From Moraxellaceae bacterium (GTDB taxonomy: Bacteria; Pseudomonadota; Gammaproteobacteria; Pseudomonadales; Moraxellaceae): 8,431 bases of DNA. Made by a program: the position numbers and the translations under genes. The notes beneath the pieces are model-generated. The model was not told the origin of the DNA. It ran no database searches and saw nothing but the letters and a program-made list of their open reading frames with translations. Of this stretch, positions 1-5,245 are shown piece by piece (position 1 is the stretch's first letter; the number at the start of each line of letters is the position of its first letter). The stretch is taken from NCBI GenBank assembly GCA_014378805.1, contig JACMMY010000244.1, forward strand, positions 1 to 8,431, written 5' to 3'.

Positions 1-188
1 GCGGCATTTGCAGAGACGCCTACTTCTCGCGCAAGTTCGCGCAAACTGATGTCCGCGTTTTCACTCGACTCTAAAAGCGCCAAACCTTTTAATAATAAGG
101 TCTCACGCAGATTTCCATGATGATAGCTGCGTGCTGGCTCAATGCTATCCGTCGCCTGATCAATATTTAGTGTTGACACTGTGTACAT
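1..188 (-). CDS. TetR/AcrR family transcriptional regulator, N-terminal part (cut by window edge)
   Basis: The reading frame is open from an ATG at 188 to the window edge and gives the first 62 residues. Residues about 22-62 have the typical TetR N-terminal pattern: YHHGNLRETLL (helix 1), then ISLRELAREVGVSANAA, which covers the start of the helix-turn-helix. Members of this family bind palindromic DNA as dimers and release it when a small ligand binds the C-terminal domain, which lies outside the window. An AAGG Shine-Dalgarno-like sequence sits just before the ATG. The gene is divergent from the carotenoid oxygenase gene at 261 with a 72-base gap. I infer that it represses that gene, and probably itself, through the twin repeats at 171-188 and 204-221. 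Its ligand cannot be deduced from this fragment. The family call is firm; the target is inference. Confidence 0.9.
   Translation of the reverse strand, partial: MYTVSTLNIDQATDSIEPARSYHHGNLRETLLLKGLALLESSENADISLRELAREVGVSANA
171..188. promoter_or_regulatory. Putative TetR-family operator, copy 1
   Basis: The 18-mer TGTTGACACTGTGTACAT contains the interrupted palindrome TGT-N2-ACA-N-TGT-N2-ACA, centred on base 179. It matches the 18-mer at 204-221 at 15 of 18 positions. It overlaps the first codons of the TetR gene and includes the TTGACA -35 box (173-178) proposed for the oxygenase gene. A dimer bound here would block that promoter. Role inferred from symmetry, duplication and position. Confidence 0.55.
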
Positions 189-201
189 TCTACCTTATCT
201 T
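173..201 (+). promoter_or_regulatory. Putative sigma-70 promoter of the carotenoid oxygenase gene
   Basis: A perfect -35 hexamer TTGACA (173-178) is followed after 17 bases by TATCTT (196-201), which matches the -10 consensus at four of six positions. The expected start is near 208, giving a leader of about 53 bases. The promoter begins inside the 5' end of the divergent TetR gene and is flanked by the two putative operators. Confidence 0.5.
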
Positions 202-203
202 AA

Positions 204-221
204 TGTTGTCACCGTATACAT
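204..221. promoter_or_regulatory. Putative TetR-family operator, copy 2
   Basis: The 18-mer TGTTGTCACCGTATACAT is a direct repeat of 171-188 with three mismatches, 33 bases away centre to centre (about three helical turns). Its palindrome is weaker than that of copy 1 but keeps the outer TGT and ACA arms. It covers the transcription start predicted for the oxygenase gene (near 208) and lies just upstream of the TetR gene on the other strand. Confidence 0.5.
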
Positions 222-260
222 AGTAATTCAAAGCCATTTGCCCAACAAGAGGACAACCAG

Positions 261-1682
261 ATGAAACATAACAATTTACTTAAAAATATCGTCAGTACCG
301 CAGGAAGTCTTTTAGCAAAGCGCGTTCCCTACAATCCAGAAAACCACTATCTGGAGACCATCTTTGCACCTCAGCCTGATGAACACACCGCCACCGAGCT
401 TAAGGTCAAAGGACAAATTCCAGCAGCACTCAATGGTATCTTAACCCGTATCGGGCCGAATCCAAAAAAAGTAGACAATCCCGGCAATCACTCATGGTTC
501 GTCGGCGACGGCATGGTACACGGTGTCCGCATTCAAAATGGACAAGCCGTTTGGTATCGCAATCGTTATGTCGCGGATACCAGCAAAGACAGCGCTCTGG
601 AAGAACAACTCGGCGCACAACGCGGCATCGGCAGTGCAGTCAACACCAACATCATCGGTCATGGCGGTCGGCTTTGGGCGTTGGTCGAAGCAGGCGCTTT
701 TCCTGTCGAACTCAGCCCTGAACTCACCAGCGTACATGTAGGATTATTCGATAGCGCACTCAACAATGGCTTTACCGCACATCCTCACTTAGATCCACAA
801 ACGGGTGAGCTCCATGCCATTTGCTATGACGCGCTGAAACAAAAACATGTCACCTATCTGGTCATTGATCAACACTGTCAGGTCAAAAACAAAGTCTCCA
901 TTCCCGTCAAACACGGCCCGATGATGCATGATGGCGCCATGACCAGCAAAAGTATGCTTATTTTCGATCTTCCTGTGACATTCTCAGCAAAAGATATTTT
1001 AAAAGGCGCATCACTTCCCTATCGCTGGAATCCGAAGCATCCTGCCCGTGTCGGTGTTTTACCCCGTAACGCCAGGGCTGAAGACGTGCGTTGGTTTGAT
1101 GTTGATCCTTGTTTTGTTTTCCACAGCTGCAATGCTTTTGAACGCGATAATGGCGAAATCATTGTCGATGTCGTCGCACATCCCAAAATGTTCGCGTCTG
1201 ACCTCACCGTCAAAACAGGCCCTGAACTCAGCAATACCACGTTTGAGCGCTGGACACTTAGCCCCAATTCAAACAAAGTGAAACGCACAGTCATTCACGC
1301 CGAAGATCAAGAGTTTCCTCGCTTTGATGAACGTTTTGCGGGTCAAACCTATCATCACGCTTACACCATCTCTCTGCCGATGGACGGCAATACCTCTTTG
1401 CCGAATCAATTACTTCATTTTGATTTAGAAACAGGTCAAACTGATCGCCACAGTTTTGGTCATAATGAAGTCACGGGTGAAGTGGTCTTTGTTCCAAAAA
1501 GTGATCATGCGCCTGAAAATGACGGCTGGCTCATGTCTTATGTGCATGATCTCAATTGTGCAAATAGCAAAGTTGTGATTCTGGATTCTCTCAATTTGGG
1601 CGGTGAGCCTGTTGCTGAGATTGAATTACCCGTTCGCGTTCCAATGGGCTTTCATGGCAATTGGATTGCGGATGTTGCTTAG
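261..1682 (+). CDS. Carotenoid oxygenase (RPE65/CCD) family protein
   Basis: This 473-residue protein belongs to the iron(II)-dependent carotenoid/stilbene cleavage oxygenases, which use O2 to split a double bond of an apocarotenoid or a phenolic stilbene. Family blocks seen in order are LTRIGPNP (61-68), WFVGDGMVHGVR (79-90) with YRNRYV after it, AHPHLDP (173-179), MHDGAMT (222-228), FHSCNAFE (287-294), EFPRF (351-355) and GFHGNW (463-468). The four iron ligands should be H174, H223, H288 and H465. E143, E351 and probably E407 are candidates for the second-shell glutamates. The length is normal for a bacterial member. I see no signal peptide, so it is probably cytoplasmic. AGAGGA at 248-253 is a good ribosome binding site seven bases before the ATG. 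The substrate cannot be read from the sequence: lignostilbene-type aromatics and apocarotenoids are both possible, and no carotenoid synthesis gene is nearby. The divergent TetR gene suggests substrate-induced expression. Confidence 0.93.
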   Translation: MKHNNLLKNIVSTAGSLLAKRVPYNPENHYLETIFAPQPDEHTATELKVKGQIPAALNGILTRIGPNPKKVDNPGNHSWFVGDGMVHGVRIQNGQAVWYRNRYVADTSKDSALEEQLGAQRGIGSAVNTNIIGHGGRLWALVEAGAFPVELSPELTSVHVGLFDSALNNGFTAHPHLDPQTGELHAICYDALKQKHVTYLVIDQHCQVKNKVSIPVKHGPMMHDGAMTSKSMLIFDLPVTFSAKDILKGASLPYRWNPKHPARVGVLPRNARAEDVRWFDVDPCFVFHSCNAFERDNGEIIVDVVAHPKMFASDLTVKTGPELSNTTFERWTLSPNSNKVKRTVIHAEDQEFPRFDERFAGQTYHHAYTISLPMDGNTSLPNQLLHFDLETGQTDRHSFGHNEVTGEVVFVPKSDHAPENDGWLMSYVHDLNCANSKVVILDSLNLGGEPVAEIELPVRVPMGFHGNWIADVA

Positions 1683-1691
1683 ACCAATCAT

Positions 1692-1771
1692 GCGTATGAC
1701 TGCTTTAATAAGGAGTCATACCCGTTCTAGCTGCCGGGATAAGATCCGTTATAATTTAAAAAATTATGGAT
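1692..1771. terminator. Possible terminator hairpins between convergent genes
   Basis: Two inverted repeats lie in the 98-base gap between the convergent oxygenase and metal-repressor genes. The first is GTATGACT (1694-1701) with AGTCATAC (1714-1721), a perfect 8-bp stem with a 12-base loop but no T-run after it. The second is ATAATTT (1751-1757) with AAATTAT (1761-1767), flanked by ATCC (1744-1747) and GGAT (1768-1771). It is A/T-rich and roughly symmetric. Neither is a textbook terminator. The position between two 3' ends is the main argument. Confidence 0.35.
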
Positions 1772-1780
1772 AAAACTGAT

Positions 1781-2056
1781 CTACTTCAAATAAGACTTCA
1801 AAATCCCAACCACTTGTTCAATCTCAATTTGACGCTGCTCAGGCGTCAAATCATTCGCACCTAAATGCGCTCGAATATGACCTTCAAGCACTTCTGCCAT
1901 CAGTCCATTCGCAGCACCGCGAATTGCTGCAATTTGTTGCAAAATCGCAATACACTCAACATCTTGATCCAATGCCTTTTCCAGCGCATCAGTCTGTCCC
2001 TTAATACGCCGAATGCGTGCTAAGATTTTCTTCTTTCCATGAATTGCGTGCGCCAT
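1781..2056 (-). CDS. RcnR/FrmR (CsoR-family) nickel/cobalt-type metal-sensing repressor, DmeR-like
   Basis: A small all-helical repressor of the CsoR/RcnR/FrmR family, 91 residues from the chosen ATG at 2056. Members bind DNA as tetramers without metal and let go when the metal binds. Conserved stretches are RIRRIKGQ (14-21) and ILQQIAAIRGAANGLMAEVL (38-57). With this start, H3, C35, H60 and H64 fall at exactly the positions of the Ni/Co ligands of E. coli RcnR (90 residues), which supports both the start and nickel/cobalt sensing. FrmR-type formaldehyde sensing is less likely, because FrmR has proline at position 2 and lacks the H3/H64 pair. A longer frame from TTG at 2128 exists, but that TTG is the -35 box and the operator would then lie inside the gene, so I reject it. 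The Shine-Dalgarno sequence is weak (AAGAG, 11 bases before the ATG). The gene diverges from dmeF, its probable target. In rhizobia DmeR controls DmeF. Confidence 0.9.
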   Translation of the reverse strand: MAHAIHGKKKILARIRRIKGQTDALEKALDQDVECIAILQQIAAIRGAANGLMAEVLEGHIRAHLGANDLTPEQRQIEIEQVVGILKSYLK

Positions 2057-2099
2057 AACAGCAGATACTCTTGTGAATTTACGACTCAATACTTTCAAT

Positions 2100-2128
2100 A
2101 TACTAGGGGGTAGTATACTATTAGTCAA
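2100..2128 (-). promoter_or_regulatory. Putative promoter of the metal-sensing repressor gene
   Basis: On the minus strand TTGACT (2128-2123) and TAGTAT (2105-2100) are separated by exactly 17 bases. The C-tract of the putative operator lies in the spacer. The start would be near 2093, leaving a leader of about 37 bases to the ATG at 2056. On the plus strand a -10-like TATACT (2114-2119) with a poor -35 may serve dmeF, so the two promoters would overlap. Confidence 0.55.
2101..2115. promoter_or_regulatory. Putative RcnR/FrmR-type operator (TACT-N7-AGTA with G-tract)
   Basis: TACTAGGGGGTAGTA has the architecture of the known E. coli RcnR site: TACT and AGTA half-sites around a central G-tract, with the same 7-base spacing. 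It overlaps the 10-bp perfect palindrome TAGTATACTA (2111-2120). It sits in the spacer of the repressor promoter and just upstream of the likely -10 of dmeF, so occupancy should affect both genes. Confidence 0.65.
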
Positions 2129-2157
2129 ATAATGACCAGTATATTGCAGCAGAAATC

Positions 2158-3192
2158 ATGTCACAACCCTTAGCATCGCACCACACGCACAAAACCAGCG
2201 CCCCTTTAAATAACCAAACTCGACCTAAAACCTATTCGTTCAATATCAGTAATCCACTCGCCGAAAAGAAAGTGAAATGGGCCGTCATTCTCACCGCAAT
2301 CATGATGGTGGCTGAAATTTCCGGGGGATATGTTTATAACTCGATGGCGCTGCTCGCTGATGGCTGGCACATGAGTACCCACGCCATGGCGCTCGGTTTA
2401 TCGATGTTGGCCTATGTTTTTGCTCGAAAACTTTCAAAAGATGCGCGTTTCACTTTCGGTACTTGGAAAATTGAAATTTTAGCCAGTTTTACCAGTTCTA
2501 TTCTTTTAGTCCTCGTTGCGGCATTGATGTTATTTCAATCGGGTCAACGATTACTTTCACCATCTCCAATTCATTATGACGAAGCGATTTTTATTGCCGT
2601 GATTGGACTTGGTGTAAATATAATCTGTGCATGGCTGCTGAAAGATAATCATAGTCACGGACACAACCATGGTCATGATCATTCAGACGATCACAATGAT
2701 CACAGCGATCATGGCGATCACCACTCACACGGCAACCACGACCTCAACCTACGCTCAGCCTATATTCATGTGATTACCGATGCAGCTACATCGGTCTTAG
2801 CAATCCTTGCACTCATCGGAGGTAAAATCTGGGGGGCAAGCTGGCTTGATCCTGTCATGGGGTTAGTCGGTGGTGTGCTGGTCGCGGTTTGGTCTTACGG
2901 TTTGATTCGCGACTCAGGACGAATCCTGCTGGATGCTGAAATGGATGCACCTGTAGTGGCAGAAGTGATTGAAGTGATCGAAGCAAGTCCACTGCGTGCG
3001 GAGATTAACGACATTCACGTCTGGCGCGTCGGTAAAGACCAATATGCCTGTGTCTTGAATTTAACGACGATTAGCCCAGAAGCAAATTCAGAATATTTCC
3101 GCCAACAATTGAGTATCCATGAAGAACTGGTGCATATTATTGTCGAAGTGAATCTGCCGATGATTAATAACCCCTATGACCAATCCTATTAA
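2158..3192 (+). CDS. dmeF: CDF family cobalt/nickel efflux transporter DmeF
   Basis: This 344-residue inner-membrane cation diffusion facilitator should export divalent metal in exchange for protons. Six membrane segments are visible at about 39-58, 74-90, 107-127, 142-162, 200-221 and 229-249, followed by a cytoplasmic C-terminal domain (about 255-340, containing INDIHVWRVG). The transport site appears as DGWHMSTH (H71, H75) in segment 2 and HVITD (H204, D208) in segment 5. The second residue of the segment-2 pair is His instead of the usual Asp, which I regard as a DmeF-type variant. Between segments 4 and 5 is a loop with 13 histidines over residues 165-194, partly encoded by a 9-bp tandem repeat; the N-terminus adds H8, H9 and H11. 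Homology plus the adjacent RcnR-like gene favour Co/Ni over Zn. The Shine-Dalgarno sequence before the ATG is poor. A bidirectional terminator follows directly. Confidence 0.88.
   Translation: MSQPLASHHTHKTSAPLNNQTRPKTYSFNISNPLAEKKVKWAVILTAIMMVAEISGGYVYNSMALLADGWHMSTHAMALGLSMLAYVFARKLSKDARFTFGTWKIEILASFTSSILLVLVAALMLFQSGQRLLSPSPIHYDEAIFIAVIGLGVNIICAWLLKDNHSHGHNHGHDHSDDHNDHSDHGDHHSHGNHDLNLRSAYIHVITDAATSVLAILALIGGKIWGASWLDPVMGLVGGVLVAVWSYGLIRDSGRILLDAEMDAPVVAEVIEVIEASPLRAEINDIHVWRVGKDQYACVLNLTTISPEANSEYFRQQLSIHEELVHIIVEVNLPMINNPYDQSY
2689..2724 (+). repeat. Imperfect 9-bp tandem repeat encoding Asp-His-X units
   Basis: Four consecutive 9-mers, GATCACAAT, GATCACAGC, GATCATGGC and GATCACCAC, encode D-H-N, D-H-S, D-H-G and D-H-H (residues 178-189) in the metal-binding loop of DmeF. 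The repeat keeps frame, so slippage would change the number of histidines without breaking the protein. Confidence 0.7.
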
Positions 3193-3208
3193 AAAAATAC
3201 CGCACATT

Positions 3209-3250
3209 AAAAAAAACGTCCGTTCTTAGAAATAAGACTGACGTTTTTTT
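3209..3250. terminator. Bidirectional rho-independent terminator between dmeF and the AraC-type gene
   Basis: AAAAAACGTC (3211-3220) pairs perfectly with GACGTTTTTT (3240-3249). An inner stem TCTTA/TAAGA (3224-3228 with 3232-3236) has a GAAA-like loop. A-tracts on the left and seven T on the right give a U-tract in either direction. This fits its place between two convergent genes. Confidence 0.87.
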
Positions 3251-3263
3251 ACCACAAATATTT

Positions 3264-4154
3264 TTAAGCGAAGACACCCGTGACTGATTTCAGCGGCAAA
3301 TAAACATCGGTTTGCTGCTCTAACTCAGGTTGATCAAGACCCACAGTCAGATAGTGGAAATACACAGGATAATCGCGTAACTCCTCGCCACTCTCAGGTA
3401 ACCACTGACGATAAAGATAATAGACACTTTCACTAATTCTATCGCGCGACCCAACGTGGCGCACAACGGCACAACGTCCACCCGGAATGAGTTTGGTCAT
3501 CACATTTTGCGCGTTTGGAGGAACTTCCTCCGTCACCGAACCACAGATATCGAAACGAAAATCGTCTGGCATTGTCGTATCCGGGTTATCGTGCGGAACG
3601 CCGAAAGTACGACTACTGTCTACAGGTGATAAACCCGTCGTTTTACGCCATGCTATAAAGTGTCGTACCGAGTCATTCAGTAATGCAGGCGCACCGCGGT
3701 GCTCAAGTACAGCGACTAATTCTGGATCAACTCGGACAATCTTTACATTCATGCTCGTTGCTCCCTCGCGTTTAGGAAATTGGTAATGGGTATGCCATAA
3801 GTCCCAAGCTGGATTCTTTCTAAACGCAGTCGGCGCTTGCCCGAAGATATGCTTAAAAGCACGCGAAAAAGACTCTGGATTTTCAAAACCTGCATCCAGT
3901 GCAATTTCAATGATTCGCTCATCAGGATTAAAGACTAAACGATGTGATGCGCGTTTCAATTTGATCAACTGAATATAGCGACTCACACTAATCCCGCAAT
4001 ATTCGGAAAACTGCCGATGAAAATGAAATTTAGAAAAATACGCAACACGACTTAAATCTTCCACGCTCAGCGGATCATCAACATGCTTTTCGATGTAATC
4101 GAAGACTTGATTAAAACGCTGTGCATACAAGGCTGCTTTGTTGCGACTCATCAT
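3264..4154 (-). CDS. AraC family transcriptional regulator with C-terminal GyrI-like domain
   Basis: A 296-residue regulator in the reverse of the classical AraC layout: DNA-binding part first, ligand part last, as in Rob. Residues about 12-115 hold the two helix-turn-helix motifs, LSVEDLSRVAYFSKFHFHRQF (29-49) and IIEIALDAGFENPESFSRAF (81-100), ending in FGQAPTAFR. Residues about 136-295 look like a GyrI-like (SbmC/BmrR-type) small-molecule domain, with MNVKIVRV at its start and the typical closing TDVYLPL (282-288). Such domains bind hydrophobic, often cationic, compounds; the ligand here is unknown. Translation may start at either of two adjacent ATGs (4154 or 4151). There is no good Shine-Dalgarno sequence, and an in-frame TGA just upstream rules out a longer protein. 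A TTGACA on the minus strand (4232-4227) may be its -35 box, but the matching -10 is poor. It is convergent with dmeF and unlikely to be functionally tied to it. Confidence 0.9.
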   Translation of the reverse strand: MMSRNKAALYAQRFNQVFDYIEKHVDDPLSVEDLSRVAYFSKFHFHRQFSEYCGISVSRYIQLIKLKRASHRLVFNPDERIIEIALDAGFENPESFSRAFKHIFGQAPTAFRKNPAWDLWHTHYQFPKREGATSMNVKIVRVDPELVAVLEHRGAPALLNDSVRHFIAWRKTTGLSPVDSSRTFGVPHDNPDTTMPDDFRFDICGSVTEEVPPNAQNVMTKLIPGGRCAVVRHVGSRDRISESVYYLYRQWLPESGEELRDYPVYFHYLTVGLDQPELEQQTDVYLPLKSVTGVFA

Positions 4155-4175
4155 ATTTATTCAGCGTAGGACTTA

Positions 4176-4286
4176 TCATTTAATGTGCCAGAATTTCTTT
4201 TGAGTGTCCTGACTCAGATTGCTCTTTGTCAATTTATGCGTCCCAGCATAGACGATCTGATGATTCTCGTTATCAATGACCTTCAT
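4176..4286 (-). CDS. Doubtful small ORF of 36 residues overlapping the 3' end of folP
   Basis: An ATG at 4286, inside the last codons of folP and in another frame, opens a 36-residue frame that ends at TGA (4178-4176), overlapping folP by 14 bases. The peptide starts MKVIDNENHQIVYAG and ends KKFWHIK. Its composition is protein-like (balanced, with aromatic and charged residues) and its codons look ordinary, which is unusual for random intergenic DNA. It has no Shine-Dalgarno sequence, so it would depend on coupling to folP termination. I do not recognise it. It could be a small protein, a remnant of a lost gene, or chance; it fills nearly all of the folP-AraC gap. Confidence 0.3.
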   Translation of the reverse strand: MKVIDNENHQIVYAGTHKLTKSNLSQDTQKKFWHIK

Positions 4287-5133
4287 TTTGCACATGCGTA
4301 TAAACCATCAACATTTCCACTGTTGCACGCACATCATGCGTTCTGATGATTGAAACGCCTTGTTGGACAGCAAGCATTGCGGCCGCAAGTCCCGCATATA
4401 AACGTTCATCAACGGCGGCACCACCCATGATCTCACCCAGCACTCTTTTGCGCGAAATCCCCATCAACAAAGGAAAACAAAGATCATTTAGTTGCCAAAG
4501 TTCATCTAATAACTTCAAACTTTGAGTGGTATTTTTTGCAAACCCAAACCCCATATCGAGAATGATATTCTCACGGCGTACACCTGCCGCTAATGCTGCC
4601 TCTAAACGAATACTCAATTCATTTTGAACGTCTTGTGTGACATCATCATAAATCGCCAGACTATTCATCGTCGCAGGCTCACCGCGCATATGCATCAAAA
4701 TCACGGGCAAATCGAGTTCTGCGGCAACGGTAAGCGCATTTGGCCGCGTCAAAGCGCGCACATCATTCCAAATTGTAGCACCCGCGTGTGCAGCCGCCTT
4801 GAAAACTTCGGGTGAACTCGTATCGATCGATAAAATCGTATCAAAACGCTGATTTAATGCCTCAACTAAAGGAATGACGCGATCAAGTTCTTCTTGCGCG
4901 GAAACTGGCATGGCATCTGGTCGCGTTGATTCACCACCAATATCCAAAATTGAAGCACCACCAATCAGCATACTTTCAGCTTGCGTAATAGCGGTACTTA
5001 AATCGGTAAAACGTCCACCATCTGAAAAAGAATCAGGCGTAACATTCAAAATACCCATCACTTGAGGTCGTGAAAGATCGAGTTTTATATGGCCACAGTC
5101 TAAGGTCTGCTGAGGAAGAGGATGTAATTTCAT
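4273..5133 (-). CDS. folP: Dihydropteroate synthase
   Basis: A 286-residue cytoplasmic TIM-barrel enzyme of folate synthesis. It joins p-aminobenzoate to dihydropterin pyrophosphate to form dihydropteroate and is the target of sulfonamides. Motifs in order: GILNVTPDSFSDGG (27-40), DIGGESTRP (64-72), SIDTSSPEV (102-110), NDVRAL (123-128), LMHMRG (146-151), LDMGFGFAK (192-200), GISRKR (225-230) and IIRTHDV (262-268). K229, R264 and H266 correspond to the phosphate-binding residues of E. coli FolP. In DMGFGFAK a methionine replaces the proline of the common DPGFGF motif, while the pterin-binding aspartate (D193) is kept. Length is normal, with an N-terminus a few residues longer than in E. coli. 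There is no Shine-Dalgarno sequence before the ATG, and a -10-like TAAAAT lies only five bases upstream, so translation may be leaderless. A terminator separates it from ftsH upstream. Confidence 0.97.
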   Translation of the reverse strand: MKLHPLPQQTLDCGHIKLDLSRPQVMGILNVTPDSFSDGGRFTDLSTAITQAESMLIGGASILDIGGESTRPDAMPVSAQEELDRVIPLVEALNQRFDTILSIDTSSPEVFKAAAHAGATIWNDVRALTRPNALTVAAELDLPVILMHMRGEPATMNSLAIYDDVTQDVQNELSIRLEAALAAGVRRENIILDMGFGFAKNTTQSLKLLDELWQLNDLCFPLLMGISRKRVLGEIMGGAAVDERLYAGLAAAMLAVQQGVSIIRTHDVRATVEMLMVYTHVQNEGH

Positions 5134-5138
5134 AATGC

Positions 5139-5144
5139 ATTTTA
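5139..5144 (-). promoter_or_regulatory. Possible -10 box of folP, very close to its start codon
   Basis: On the minus strand TAAAAT (5144-5139), a five-of-six match to the -10 consensus, lies five bases before the folP ATG. No good -35 is seen 16-18 bases upstream. If active, the transcript would begin at or within a base or two of the ATG, consistent with the missing Shine-Dalgarno sequence. No better promoter was seen in 5145-5200. Confidence 0.3.
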
Positions 5145-5200
5145 GACCGATTTAATCACTGACATTAAAACTTGATTCATCGCTGATTAACACCATAAAC

Positions 5201-5226
5201 AAAGCCCCCGCTTTAACGAGGGCTTT
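5201..5226 (-). terminator. Rho-independent terminator downstream of ftsH
   Basis: AAAGCCC (5201-5207) pairs with GGGCTTT (5220-5226), with a further CG/CG pair inside after one mismatch and a six-base loop. On the minus strand the hairpin ends in TTTGTTTA, a fair U-tract. It begins 19 bases after the ftsH stop codon and should limit read-through into folP. Confidence 0.77.
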
Positions 5227-5245
5227 CTTGAGTCAAACAACGAGA

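Noticed and set aside
1750..1755. Perfect TATAAT as a promoter for a plus-strand gene
   Set aside because: No -35 lies at a suitable distance and no plus-strand gene follows; it is part of an A/T-rich inverted repeat between convergent genes.
2057..2128. Extension of the metal-sensing repressor by 24 residues from a TTG at 2128
   Set aside because: The TTG is part of the TTGACT -35 box, the operator would fall inside the coding part, and the family ligand numbering fits only the ATG at 2056.
2689..2724. Short tandem repeats as a possible CRISPR-like array
   Set aside because: The units are 9 bp, contiguous, without spacers, and encode Asp-His-X inside the DmeF loop.
3487..3786. 99-residue open frame on the plus strand opposite the AraC-type gene
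   Set aside because: Fully inside the opposite coding sequence, with no ribosome binding site or recognisable domain.
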